This document shows positions 50,268-60,486 of a stretch of 64,000 nt of DNA, one piece after another. The stretch comes from an uncultured Clostridia bacterium (GTDB lineage: Bacteria > Bacillota > Clostridia > Oscillospirales > Oscillospiraceae), in assembly GCA_947165595.1 (NCBI GenBank), contig CAMVAV010000003.1, positions 1 through 64,000 on the forward strand, given 5' to 3'. The notes beneath the pieces are model-generated. The model worked only from the letters and a program-made list of their open reading frames with translations, was not told the DNA's origin and did not search any database. Positions within the stretch are counted from its first letter, which is position 1; the number at the start of each line of letters is the position of its first letter. The translations under genes and the position numbers were made by a program.

Positions 50268-50684
50268 ATGGACAACGATCGCATTCAAGAGCTGCTGGCG
50301 CAGCGGTTCCACTGCTCGCAGATCCTGATGAAATCCGGCATGGAGCTGCTCGGAAAGGACGACCCCGATCTGCTGCGCGCGATGAACGGGCTCGCGGGCG
50401 GGCTGGGCGGCTGCGGACGCAACTGCGGCGCGCTGACCGGCGGCGTGTGCATGTTCGGCCTGTTCCTCGGGCGCGGCACGCCGGAGGAGGCGGAAAACCC
50501 CGCGCTTTTCGAGCTGGTATCCGAATATCTCGCGTGGTTCGAGGAGACGTACGGCAGCCCCGACTGCGACACGATCCTCGAGGGCGATCAGGCCAACATT
50601 CCCCGCGTCTGTCCGGGGCTGATCGAGAGCGCCGTGGAGAAGGCGGCGGAGCTGCTGCGCGAACGCGGCTGTCTGCCGGAATGA
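50268..50684 (+). CDS. C-GCAxxG-C-C family redox protein (DVU_1555-like)
   Basis: A 138-aa protein with conserved cysteines: FHCSQILMK near the N-terminus, LGGCGRNCGALTGGVCM in the middle, PDCDTILEGD and PRVCPGLI later. The GCGRNCG pattern is a variant of the family's GCAxxG. It probably binds an Fe-S cluster or metal and works in redox. The start MDNDRIQ follows AAGGGAGG. It is divergent from the Mo enzyme gene under a common control region, and members of this family accompany the same accessory genes in Desulfovibrio. The UvrA-like gene follows 36 bases later. Confidence 0.82.
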   Translation: MDNDRIQELLAQRFHCSQILMKSGMELLGKDDPDLLRAMNGLAGGLGGCGRNCGALTGGVCMFGLFLGRGTPEEAENPALFELVSEYLAWFEETYGSPDCDTILEGDQANIPRVCPGLIESAVEKAAELLRERGCLPE

Positions 50685-50720
50685 CAAATAAGGATATCGT
50701 AAACGGAGAAACGGATCGAC

Positions 50721-53003
<2,283 letters not shown>

Positions 53004-53024
53004 TATTCCATCCAAAAACCGCGA

Positions 53025-53058
53025 GGCGGGAGGGTCGTCAGCCCTCCCGCCCGTTTTT
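53025..53058. terminator. terminator between uvrA paralogue and LysR gene
   Basis: A 10-bp stem GGCGGGAGGG with a seven-base loop followed by CGTTTTTT on the plus strand. It overlaps the last codons of the convergent LysR gene. Confidence 0.8.
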
Positions 53059-53925
53059 TGCCGCCTGTGTGATAAATTCCGTGAAGCGCTTCGCGGCACC
53101 GGCGCACTCGTGTCCGCGCAGGGTCGTGAGGTACACGCTGCGGGTGTAATCGCCTCCGGGCAGCGCGCCGCGCGTGACGGCATATTTCTTCATCAGCGCC
53201 TCCGACCACGGCATGACGGCGCGCCCGAAGCCGTGCTCCACCAGCGACATGATGGCGTCCTCCGCCGTCGCGCGGCAGACGAAGTGAAACGACACCCCGT
53301 ACCGCCGGGACATGTCCTGCAGCATGCGGTCGAGGAAGGAGCCCTCCTCGCAGCCGATCAGCGGCTCGGCGGCAAGCGCCTCCCAGGTCTCCGGCGCGCG
53401 CGGCGCGTCCCTCGCGGACACAAGCGCCAGCGGCTCCGAAAGCACCCGGACCTGCGAGAGAGCCGGGTCCCCGCTCTCGGAGCAGAGGACGAAGTCGTAC
53501 ACGCCGTTTTTGAGCCGCCGGATCAGCTCGTCGTTGTTCTCCACCGAAAACCTGAACTGCACCGACGCGCAGCCCGGCTGGGCAAGAAAGCTGTTCATCG
53601 CCGCTGGCAGATAGTCGTAGAGCACCGGCGCGATGCAGCCCATGTCGATCTGCGTCTCCCGCCGCTCCGCGAGGCGGCGCATGTGCTCCTTCGCCTCCCG
53701 CAGCTCCGTCAGCACGCGCTCGACGTGGGCGAGAAGCTCGCCCGCCTCCGCCGTCGGGCGGAGCTGGTGCCCGCTGCGCTCAAAGAGGCGGACGCCCAGC
53801 TCCTCCTCCAGCTTCGCGATCGCCACGCTGAGGCTCGGCTGCGAGATGTAAAGCGCCGACGCCGCCCGCCCCATGTGGGCCGTCTCGCAGAGCTTTTTGA
53901 AGTAGAGCAGCTGGTTGAGCGTCAT
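53038..53925 (-). CDS. LysR family transcriptional regulator, probable regulator of the P5C dehydrogenase gene
   Basis: LysR-type activator/repressor of 295 aa. The N-terminal winged helix reads LNQLLYFKKLCETAHMGRAASALYISQPSLSVAIAKLEEELGVRLFERSGHQL, followed by a periplasmic-binding-like effector domain. The start MTLNQLLYF is supported by GGGAGG. It is divergent from the dehydrogenase gene with a perfect LysR-type box between, so proline, P5C or glutamate is a likely inducer (inference). Confidence 0.9.
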   Translation of the reverse strand: MTLNQLLYFKKLCETAHMGRAASALYISQPSLSVAIAKLEEELGVRLFERSGHQLRPTAEAGELLAHVERVLTELREAKEHMRRLAERRETQIDMGCIAPVLYDYLPAAMNSFLAQPGCASVQFRFSVENNDELIRRLKNGVYDFVLCSESGDPALSQVRVLSEPLALVSARDAPRAPETWEALAAEPLIGCEEGSFLDRMLQDMSRRYGVSFHFVCRATAEDAIMSLVEHGFGRAVMPWSEALMKKYAVTRGALPGGDYTRSVYLTTLRGHECAGAAKRFTEFITQAAKNGREG

Positions 53926-53964
53926 GTCCGCTGCCTCCCGTCCGTTGTTTCTCGCGCCCATTAT

Positions 53965-53979
53965 ATAGTTTCAAACTAT
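53965..53979. promoter_or_regulatory. LysR box between lysR and P5C dehydrogenase
   Basis: ATAGTTT-C-AAACTAT is a perfect 15-base palindrome containing the T-N11-A LysR motif. On the minus strand it overlaps the lysR promoter, TTGATT and TATAAT spaced 17 bases, giving autorepression. Confidence 0.8.
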
Positions 53980-54000
53980 CAAAATCAAGTTTTTTGGAAT

Positions 54001-54029
54001 TTTACTTTTCGATTTTCCGTTGCTATACT
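54001..54029 (+). promoter_or_regulatory. promoter of the P5C dehydrogenase gene
   Basis: TTTACT (54001-54006) and TATACT (54024-54029), spacing 17. The LysR box ends 21 bases upstream of the -35 box, an activator position. Confidence 0.7.
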
Positions 54030-54075
54030 GGCGTTGTTCCGCGAAAAGCAAAACGAGAAACAGGAGGCAGCGGTC

Positions 54076-55698
54076 ATGGGAAACAACATCTTTCAGCTCG
54101 CGCGCCCGGTCAACGAGCACAGCATGAACTTTGCGGAGGGCTGCCCGGAGCGCGGGGCGCTTCTTGCCGAGGTGGAGCGCCAGCGCGCCTCGGTCGTCGA
54201 GATCCCCGCGGTGATCGGCGGCGAGGAGGTCTTCACCGGCAGCGTCGTTGAAATCCGGGAGCCGCACCGCCGCGCGCATGTGATCGCGCGGGCGCACCTT
54301 GCCGGCGAGGCGGAGCTGCGCCGCGCGGTTGACACGGCGTGCGCCGCGGCACAGGATTGGGCGGAGATGCCGTGGGAGGACCGCGCCGCGATCTTCATGA
54401 AGGCGGCGGACCTGCTGGCGGGGCCGTACCGCTTCCGCGTGGAGGCGGCGACGATGCTCGGGCAGAGCAAGAACCTCTGGGAGGCGGAGATCGACGTCTG
54501 CGAGCTGTGCGACTTTCTGCGCTTCAACGCGTACTTTCTCCAGGAAATTTACAGGCAGCAGCCGGGACTGACGCCGGGCGCGGTCAACCGCGTCGAGTAC
54601 CGCCCGCTGGAGGGCTTCGTCGCGGCGCTGACGCCGTTCAACTTCACGTCCATCGGCGGCAACCTGCCCTGCGCGGGCGCGGTGGCGGGAAACGTGGCGG
54701 TGTGGAAGCCCTCCACGGCGGCGGCGCTTTCAAACTACTACTTTCTGTGCGTGCTGCGCGAGGCGGGGCTGCCCGCCGGGGTCATCAATTTCGTCCCCAG
54801 CCGCGGCGTCGATTTTTCTAAGTATGTTATCACCGATCCGCGCCTCGCGGGCTTCCACTTCACCGGCTCCACGGAGGTGTTCGACGCCGTGTGGCGCGAG
54901 GTCGGCAGCCACATCGAGCGCTATCACACCTATCCCCGCCTTGTGGGCGAGACAGGCGGCAAGGATTTCATCTTCGCGGACGGCTCCGCCTCGGTCGGGG
55001 CGCTGGTCTCCGGCATGCTGCGCGCGGCGTTCTCCTACGCGGGACAGAAGTGCTCCGCCGCGTCCCGCGCCTACATCCCCGCCTCCCTCTGGCCCGACGT
55101 GCGCGAGCGACTGCACGAGGCGATGAAGGACCTCTACGCGGGCGACATTCTCGACCCGCGCGCGTTCTGCAACGCCGTGATCGACCGCGCCGCCTTCGAG
55201 CGGATCAAAGCGTACCTCGACGACGCGGCGGCGAGCCCGGACGCGGAGATTCTCGAGGGCGGCGGCGCCGACGACGCGGAGGGCTACTTCATCCAGCCGA
55301 CGGTCATCCTCGCGAAAAATCCGCACTACCGCTCGATGGTCGAGGAGATTTTCGGGCCGGTGCTGACCGTGTACGTCTACGAGGACGAGGCGCAGGACGA
55401 GGCGCTCCGCCTGTGCGACACGAGCACGAAGTACGGCCTCACCGGCGCGGTCTACGCGCGCGACCGGGCGGCGGTGCTGAAGATTTCCCGCGCGCTCTCG
55501 CAGACGGCGGGCAACTTCTACATCAACGAAAAGCCCACCGGCGCGGTCGTCGGGCAGCAGCCCTTCGGCGGCTCGCGCCGCTCCGGCACGAACGACAAGG
55601 CGGGCTCGCAGACGAACCTGCTCCGCTGGGTCAGCCAGCGCGCGGTGAAGGAGGTCCTCGTCCCAGACACGGAGATTCTCCTGCCGCACATGCTCTGA
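54076..55698 (+). CDS. pruA: L-glutamate gamma-semialdehyde (P5C) dehydrogenase
   Basis: Aldehyde dehydrogenase of 540 aa that oxidises P5C/glutamate semialdehyde to glutamate with NAD+. Motifs are TPFNFTSIGGNLP, GNVAVWKPSTAA, the Rossmann FTGSTEVFD, the catalytic Glu in LVGETGGKDF and the nucleophile Cys in SYAGQKCSAASRAY, then GEIFGPVL-like EEIFGPVLTVYVY and PFGGSRRSGTNDKAG. The size and GSRRSGTNDKAG fit the RocA/PutA group. The start MGNNIFQL follows CAGGAGG. It offers the oxidative route from the P5C made by HypD, opposed to ProC. Confidence 0.93.
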   Translation: MGNNIFQLARPVNEHSMNFAEGCPERGALLAEVERQRASVVEIPAVIGGEEVFTGSVVEIREPHRRAHVIARAHLAGEAELRRAVDTACAAAQDWAEMPWEDRAAIFMKAADLLAGPYRFRVEAATMLGQSKNLWEAEIDVCELCDFLRFNAYFLQEIYRQQPGLTPGAVNRVEYRPLEGFVAALTPFNFTSIGGNLPCAGAVAGNVAVWKPSTAAALSNYYFLCVLREAGLPAGVINFVPSRGVDFSKYVITDPRLAGFHFTGSTEVFDAVWREVGSHIERYHTYPRLVGETGGKDFIFADGSASVGALVSGMLRAAFSYAGQKCSAASRAYIPASLWPDVRERLHEAMKDLYAGDILDPRAFCNAVIDRAAFERIKAYLDDAAASPDAEILEGGGADDAEGYFIQPTVILAKNPHYRSMVEEIFGPVLTVYVYEDEAQDEALRLCDTSTKYGLTGAVYARDRAAVLKISRALSQTAGNFYINEKPTGAVVGQQPFGGSRRSGTNDKAGSQTNLLRWVSQRAVKEVLVPDTEILLPHML

Positions 55699-55704
55699 GC
55701 CTTC

Positions 55705-55744
55705 AAAAAAGCCTCCCGCCGGCACCGCGATGCCGGCGGGAGGC
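55705..55744 (-). terminator. terminator of the DUF4125 operon
   Basis: A 14-bp stem GCCTCCCGCCGGCA with a six-base loop lies just past the DUF4125 stop, with six T residues after it on the minus strand. It also closes the convergent pruA gene. Confidence 0.85.
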
Positions 55745-55751
55745 ATGAGAA

Positions 55752-57314
55752 TTATCTGAGATGGTTTTCCGCGTCCGCGAGCGAGTCGTAGCCGTACTGG
55801 CGCGCCTGCTCCGCCGCGATGCGCTCGACGAGGTTTTCCCCGCGCTCGCGGTATCGCAGGATCATCTCGCGGTAGAGCGCGAAGGTCTCGTCCGAATACG
55901 TCCCCAGCTCGCCGCGCAGATAGGTCTCCGACGAGGTGGCGTACGGCGTGTCCTCCGCGGTGTGGATGGGGCGTCCCCCGGCGGAGTATTTGGGATACCT
56001 TGCCGCCATCGCCTCGTTCCAGCCGACGTGGAGCGCGACGACCTCCTCCTGCCGCGCCAGCCGCTCCTCCGAGCGACGCGGCAGACGGTCCCTCAGCCGC
56101 GCGTACTCCTCCGGCGCGGTGCTCTCCATCATGCGCGCGTACTTCTCCGTCAGGAGGTTCCATCCCCGCGCTTCCGCATCCAGCAGGTCCCGCCGGTAGC
56201 TCGCGAGCACCGGCTCGTCCCACGCGCGGAACTGGCTCGTGCGCATGATGCGGAAGGTCGTCCAGTCGTCCTGGCAGCCCGCGCGCCCGCCCTCGTTTTT
56301 GACGCCGTCGAACTGCCGCCACTCCAGGCGCACCAGCTCGCCGATCAGCCGCTCCCTGTCCGGCGGCTGCGGCGCGTCCTCCGGCATCAGCTCCGCGGCG
56401 AGGCGGTCCAGAAACGTCGTACCGCCGGAGGAGAGCCCCTGCGCGACCAGCTCGCGCGCAAAATGGGCGGCGACGCGCTCGAAGCCCGCCTCCACCGCGT
56501 CCGCGGTGTTGACGCGCGACGCGTCGTAGGCATAGCCCTCCCACGCCGCGCTCTGCTCCGGCAGCGCCATGACGCGGTCCAACTCGCCGCAGACCGCGGT
56601 CAGCCGCGGCAGGCCGCCCGCCGCGCGGCGCAGCCACTTATAATACGGCGCGTAGCGCCGGTTGAGCAGGAACATGAGCCGCAGCGCCGCCTCCGTCCCC
56701 CGCGCCCGGCACAGCCCCGCGGTCAGCAGGTCGCCGCGCGCCATGCTTCGGGCGTAGTTGCTCTGGGCGTACTGCGAGAACATGCGCAGCTCGTGCGCGA
56801 GCCTTCTGCGCCAGACGCGCTCCGGGTAATATCCGCGCAGCGTCTCGCGTATGCTGGAAAAAGCGCCGAGATCGTCCCGGAACACGGCGCCGTTCACCGC
56901 CGCCGCCAGCGCGTCCTCGTCCAGCGCGAGCCACTGCGCCTCGCTGAGCGAAAAATGTTCCTCGCCGACGCGCAGGTGCAGGATACCCTCGTAAAACGAG
57001 CGGATCGTCCGCGCGCCGCGCCGCCCGGAGAGCCGCGGGTTGTACCCCGCCTCCGGCGCGTGGGAGGCGAGCAGCGCGTCGTACGCCTCGTTCAGCGCGT
57101 CCCCAATGCGCGCGTAATCGCCCTCCGTCAGCCACAGGCAGAAGCCCGGACCGTAGTCGTGGTCGCGGGAGATCGCGTCGTCCCAGCCGAAGCAGTCCGA
57201 GCCCTCGCCCGCGAAACCGACGGCGACGCGCCCCTCATAGTCCGGGAAGCGCTCCCGGAGCATCGGCGCGCCATAGGTCTCGTAAAGGCTCCGCGCCCGC
57301 TCCGCCGCCGTCAT
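55752..57314 (-). CDS. DUF4037-DUF4125 fusion protein
   Basis: A 520-aa protein of unknown function. The N-terminal half is a DUF4037-type nucleotidyltransferase-like fold: GFAGEGSDCFGWDDAISRDHDYGPGFCLW, with GSD and DHD acidic residues that could hold metal as in minimal nucleotidyltransferases, and RRRLAHELRMFSQYAQSNYARS. The C-terminal 200 residues match DUF4125 (EWRQFDGVKNEGGRAGCQDDWTTFRIMR, ESYLRGELGTY-like). The ATG overlaps the TGA of the TPR gene (ATGA). A nucleotide-transfer role is possible but unproven. Confidence 0.8.
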   Translation of the reverse strand: MTAAERARSLYETYGAPMLRERFPDYEGRVAVGFAGEGSDCFGWDDAISRDHDYGPGFCLWLTEGDYARIGDALNEAYDALLASHAPEAGYNPRLSGRRGARTIRSFYEGILHLRVGEEHFSLSEAQWLALDEDALAAAVNGAVFRDDLGAFSSIRETLRGYYPERVWRRRLAHELRMFSQYAQSNYARSMARGDLLTAGLCRARGTEAALRLMFLLNRRYAPYYKWLRRAAGGLPRLTAVCGELDRVMALPEQSAAWEGYAYDASRVNTADAVEAGFERVAAHFARELVAQGLSSGGTTFLDRLAAELMPEDAPQPPDRERLIGELVRLEWRQFDGVKNEGGRAGCQDDWTTFRIMRTSQFRAWDEPVLASYRRDLLDAEARGWNLLTEKYARMMESTAPEEYARLRDRLPRRSEERLARQEEVVALHVGWNEAMAARYPKYSAGGRPIHTAEDTPYATSSETYLRGELGTYSDETFALYREMILRYRERGENLVERIAAEQARQYGYDSLADAENHLR

Positions 57315-58135
57315 GTCTTTCCCTCCGCGCGCGCCCTCGAGCGCTTTTCGAGCGTGCGCGCCGCCTCGTACTGCGCGCCTTTGCCGATGGTCGCCTCCAG
57401 CTTTTCCGCCGCCTCCCGGTACGCCTCCGCCGCCCCGGCGTCGTCGCCGCGCGCGGCGAGCAGGTCGCCCTTTGTGATAAGCGCCGTGCCGTGGTGGAAG
57501 GTATGGCAGTCGTCGCGGCCATAGAGCGCCATCGCCTCGTCCAGCGTCCGCTCCGCCTCGCGAAGCAGCGCCTCGTCCCGCTCCGCCTCACAGCGGCGCA
57601 GCAGGATGGAGGCGAGATTCGAGCGCGAGGTCGCCTTTTCCTCGATCAGGCCGGGCAGCGCGTCGATCAGCGCCAGCGCCTTTTTCTGCTGCTCCGCGGC
57701 GTCGGCAAAGCGCTCCTGCTGCACATAGAGCATGCTCCGGTTGTTGTAAAGGCTCGCCAGCTCCCAGGCGTGCGCGGACGGCTCCGCCGCGAGGATCGAC
57801 TCCGCCTCCGCGAACAGCGCCTCCGCGCCCGCAAAGCGTCCGAAGACGCTGTACGCCGTGCCGGCGTTGAGCAGCACGGTCGCGTACTGCGGCGTGCCGA
57901 GGACGCCCAGCGTCCCGGCGAGACTCAGCAGCTCGTCGCAGCCCGCGAGCGCCTTTTCCCGCCTGCGCAGATTCCGCGAAAGCCCGACGGATTCGTTGAG
58001 CAGGGCAAACAGCGCCGCACGGTCGTACTCCGCGCGCGCCTGGGCGATCTTACTGTCCAGAAACGCCTCTGCCTCCTCCGCGCTCCCCGCGCCGAGCATG
58101 GCGTCGTATTCCCGCAGAACACTTGCGGCATCCAT
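57311..58135 (-). CDS. tetratricopeptide repeat protein coupled to DUF4037-DUF4125
   Basis: A 274-aa all-helical TPR-type scaffold. Repeated helix pairs such as YATVLLNAGTAYSVFGRFAGAEALFAEAE, ELASLYNNRSMLYVQQERFADAAEQQKKAL and HGTALITKGDLLAARGDDAGAAEAYREAAE are evident. The start MDAASVLREY has GGGAGG seven bases upstream. It is co-translated with the DUF4037-DUF4125 gene, suggesting a protein complex. The partner and role are unknown. Confidence 0.82.
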   Translation of the reverse strand: MDAASVLREYDAMLGAGSAEEAEAFLDSKIAQARAEYDRAALFALLNESVGLSRNLRRREKALAGCDELLSLAGTLGVLGTPQYATVLLNAGTAYSVFGRFAGAEALFAEAESILAAEPSAHAWELASLYNNRSMLYVQQERFADAAEQQKKALALIDALPGLIEEKATSRSNLASILLRRCEAERDEALLREAERTLDEAMALYGRDDCHTFHHGTALITKGDLLAARGDDAGAAEAYREAAEKLEATIGKGAQYEAARTLEKRSRARAEGKT

Positions 58136-58369
58136 AGCGTGTCCTCCCCCGTTTTTCATCGTTTTTTCAGTTCCCTCCGTCATTATAACGTGCCGCCGCG
58201 CGCCTGTCAAACCGCCCGCGGCGCGCGTTCCGCGAAAAAAAACGGCAAAAATGAAAAAAGGGGCTATCTAAATGGCGGACAGTATGATATAGTAGACATA
58301 ATGAGGCAATCGCCTCACGCGCAGAGAGAAAGGAGGCTCACAGGCGGGACGCCGGCGTACGGCGCGCCC
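58136..58369. other. intergenic region upstream of the glmS ribozyme
   Basis: It contains the divergent control regions of the TPR operon and glmS. A possible glmS -10 box is TATAGT at 58288-58293 without a convincing -35. No gene is seen. Confidence 0.4.
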
Positions 58370-58381
58370 GAGGACCTGTCA

Positions 58382-58545
58382 AAGCGCCGGGACCCCCTTC
58401 GGGACGGGTTGACGAGGCGGGAAGTGATCGAACCTTCGGCGGGTGCTTCCCCGTGCCGCTCCGGGCGCGCACACGGCCGGCAAATATGCGGGCGACCGCA
58501 AAACAAAGGGGCCGTGACCGGAGAAGAAGCGAGAAATGACTGCGC
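58382..58545 (+). ncRNA. glmS glucosamine-6-phosphate riboswitch ribozyme
   Basis: Self-cleaving riboswitch in the glmS leader. The conserved start AGCGCCGGGAC (cleavage expected between A58383 and G58384), GGTTGACGAGGCGGGAAGTGATCGA, the CGGCGGGTGCTTCCCC pseudoknot core and the 3' GGGGCCGTGACCGG stem are in order. Binding of glucosamine-6-phosphate triggers cleavage and mRNA decay, closing feedback on cell-wall amino-sugar synthesis. The 3' limit is approximate. Confidence 0.93.
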
Positions 58546-58601
58546 AGTTTCTCCTTTGATATTCTTGCGTACATCAAAAATCAACAGGAGGAATTCATTT
58601 T

Positions 58602-60440
58602 ATGTGTGGAATCGTCGGATTCATCGGACAGAAGCAGGCCGCCCCCATCCTGCTCGACGGGCTGAGCCGTCTGGAGTACCGGGGCTATGACTCCGCGGGC
58701 ATTGCGGTCATCACGCCGCAGGGCACGATCGATCTGCGCAAGTCCGAGGGGCGGCTGAAGGTGCTCAGCGACCTGGTGCACGGCGGCGCGGACCTGAACG
58801 GCTGCATCGGCATCGGGCACACGCGCTGGGCGACCCACGGCGTTCCGAACAGCATCAACTCTCACCCGCACATGAGCGAGGGCGGCAAGTTCGCCGTCAT
58901 CCACAACGGCATCGTCGAAAACTACGTCGAGATCAAGGAGTTTCTCATCCGTCAGGGCGTACACTTCCAGTCCGAGACGGACACCGAGGTCATCGCGCAG
59001 CTTTTGGAATTCTACTACAACGAGTGCCACGATTTCTTTGAGACCGTGGGCCGCGTCCTGCGCCGCATCACCGGCGCTTACGCGCTGGGCATCCTCTGCG
59101 CCGACTGCCCCGACCGCATGATCGCCGTGCGCAAGGACACGCCGCTGCTGCTCGGCTTCGGCGAGGGAGAGAATTACATCGCCTCCGACGTGACGGCGCT
59201 GATCCCCTACACGCGCGACGTCGTGTACATGGACGACGGCGAGATGGCGGTGCTCACGCGCGAGGGCATCCAGGTGTACGACCCCCTGCAGCAGCCCATC
59301 GAGAAGGAGCACCACCACATCGACTGGGACGTTTCGGCGGCGGAGAAGGGCGGCTATCCGCACTTCATGCTCAAGGAGATTTTCGAGCAGCCCGAGGCGC
59401 TGCGCCGCGCGATCTCCCCGCGTCTGAAGAACGGCAGGGTGGTCTTCGAGGACATGAAGCTCACGGCGGAGCAGATTCGCGCGTTCACGCGCATCTTCAT
59501 CGTCGCCTGCGGCTCGTCCTACCACGTCGGCATGCTCGGCAAGTACACGCTCGAGCGGATGCTGCGCCGGAACGTGGAGGTGCAGCTCGCCTCCGAGTTC
59601 CGCTATTCCGACCCCATCATCGACGACAGGACGCTCGTCATCTTCATCAGCCAGTCCGGCGAGACGCTGGACACGATGGAGGCGCTCAAGGAGGCGAAGA
59701 AGCGCGGCGCCTACGTTCTCTCGATCGTGAACGTGGTGGGCTCGTCCATCGCGCGCGGCTCGGACGACGTGCTCTACACCTGGGCGGGCCCGGAGATCGC
59801 CGTCGCGACGACGAAGGCGTACTCGACGCAGCTCGCCGTGATCGACATGCTCGCCCTCGCCTTTGGTGAGGCGCTGGGCACGGTGGACGAGGCGGAATAC
59901 GCCGCGGTCGTGTCAGAGCTCCAGAAGCTGCCGGAGAAGATGGAGACGGTGCTCGCGCATCACGAGGACATCCAGAAGTTTGCCGCGCAGCACTTCAACC
60001 ACAACTCGATCTTCTTCATCGGGCGCAATCTGGACTACGCGCTCGGGCTGGAGGGCTCGCTCAAGCTCAAGGAGATCTCCTACATCCACTCCGAAGCGTA
60101 CGCCTCCGGCGAGCTCAAGCACGGCACGATCTCGCTCATCGAGGAGGGCACGCTCGTGATTGCGCTGGGCACCTACAGCAAGCTCTTCGAGAAGGCGATG
60201 AGCAACGTCGTCGAGGTCAAGGCGCGCGGCGCGGACGTGCTGGCGCTGACGACCGAGAGCCGCCGCGAGGAGATGCTCAAAACCGTGCCGACGGTGCTCG
60301 CCATCCCCGACACGCTCGATATGCTCCTGCCGAGCCTCGGCGTCGTGCCGCTGCAGCTGTTCGCCTACTATGTGGCGCTGCAGCGCGGCTGCGACATCGA
60401 CAAGCCCAGAAACCTCGCCAAGAGCGTCACGGTGGAGTAA
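58602..60440 (+). CDS. glmS: glutamine--fructose-6-phosphate aminotransferase (isomerizing)
   Basis: Makes glucosamine-6-phosphate from fructose-6-phosphate and glutamine; 612 aa, full length. Cys2 of MCGIVGFIG is the glutaminase nucleophile, with GHTRWATHG and HNGIVENY in the N-terminal domain. Two SIS sugar-binding domains carry CGSSYHVG, SQSGETLDT and TKAYSTQL, and the C-terminus ends LAKSVTVE as usual. AGGAGG precedes the start. Expression is controlled by the ribozyme upstream, and a strong terminator follows. Confidence 0.97.
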   Translation: MCGIVGFIGQKQAAPILLDGLSRLEYRGYDSAGIAVITPQGTIDLRKSEGRLKVLSDLVHGGADLNGCIGIGHTRWATHGVPNSINSHPHMSEGGKFAVIHNGIVENYVEIKEFLIRQGVHFQSETDTEVIAQLLEFYYNECHDFFETVGRVLRRITGAYALGILCADCPDRMIAVRKDTPLLLGFGEGENYIASDVTALIPYTRDVVYMDDGEMAVLTREGIQVYDPLQQPIEKEHHHIDWDVSAAEKGGYPHFMLKEIFEQPEALRRAISPRLKNGRVVFEDMKLTAEQIRAFTRIFIVACGSSYHVGMLGKYTLERMLRRNVEVQLASEFRYSDPIIDDRTLVIFISQSGETLDTMEALKEAKKRGAYVLSIVNVVGSSIARGSDDVLYTWAGPEIAVATTKAYSTQLAVIDMLALAFGEALGTVDEAEYAAVVSELQKLPEKMETVLAHHEDIQKFAAQHFNHNSIFFIGRNLDYALGLEGSLKLKEISYIHSEAYASGELKHGTISLIEEGTLVIALGTYSKLFEKAMSNVVEVKARGADVLALTTESRREEMLKTVPTVLAIPDTLDMLLPSLGVVPLQLFAYYVALQRGCDIDKPRNLAKSVTVE

Positions 60441-60446
60441 AAACAG

Positions 60447-60486
60447 GGGGCTGTGAAAAAACTCACGTTTTTTCACAGCCCCGTTT
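60447..60486. terminator. terminator of glmS and of the SulP gene
   Basis: A 16-bp stem (GGGGCTGTGAAAAAAC) with a four-base loop followed by CGTTTT. It ends at the stop codon of the convergent SulP gene. Confidence 0.88.
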
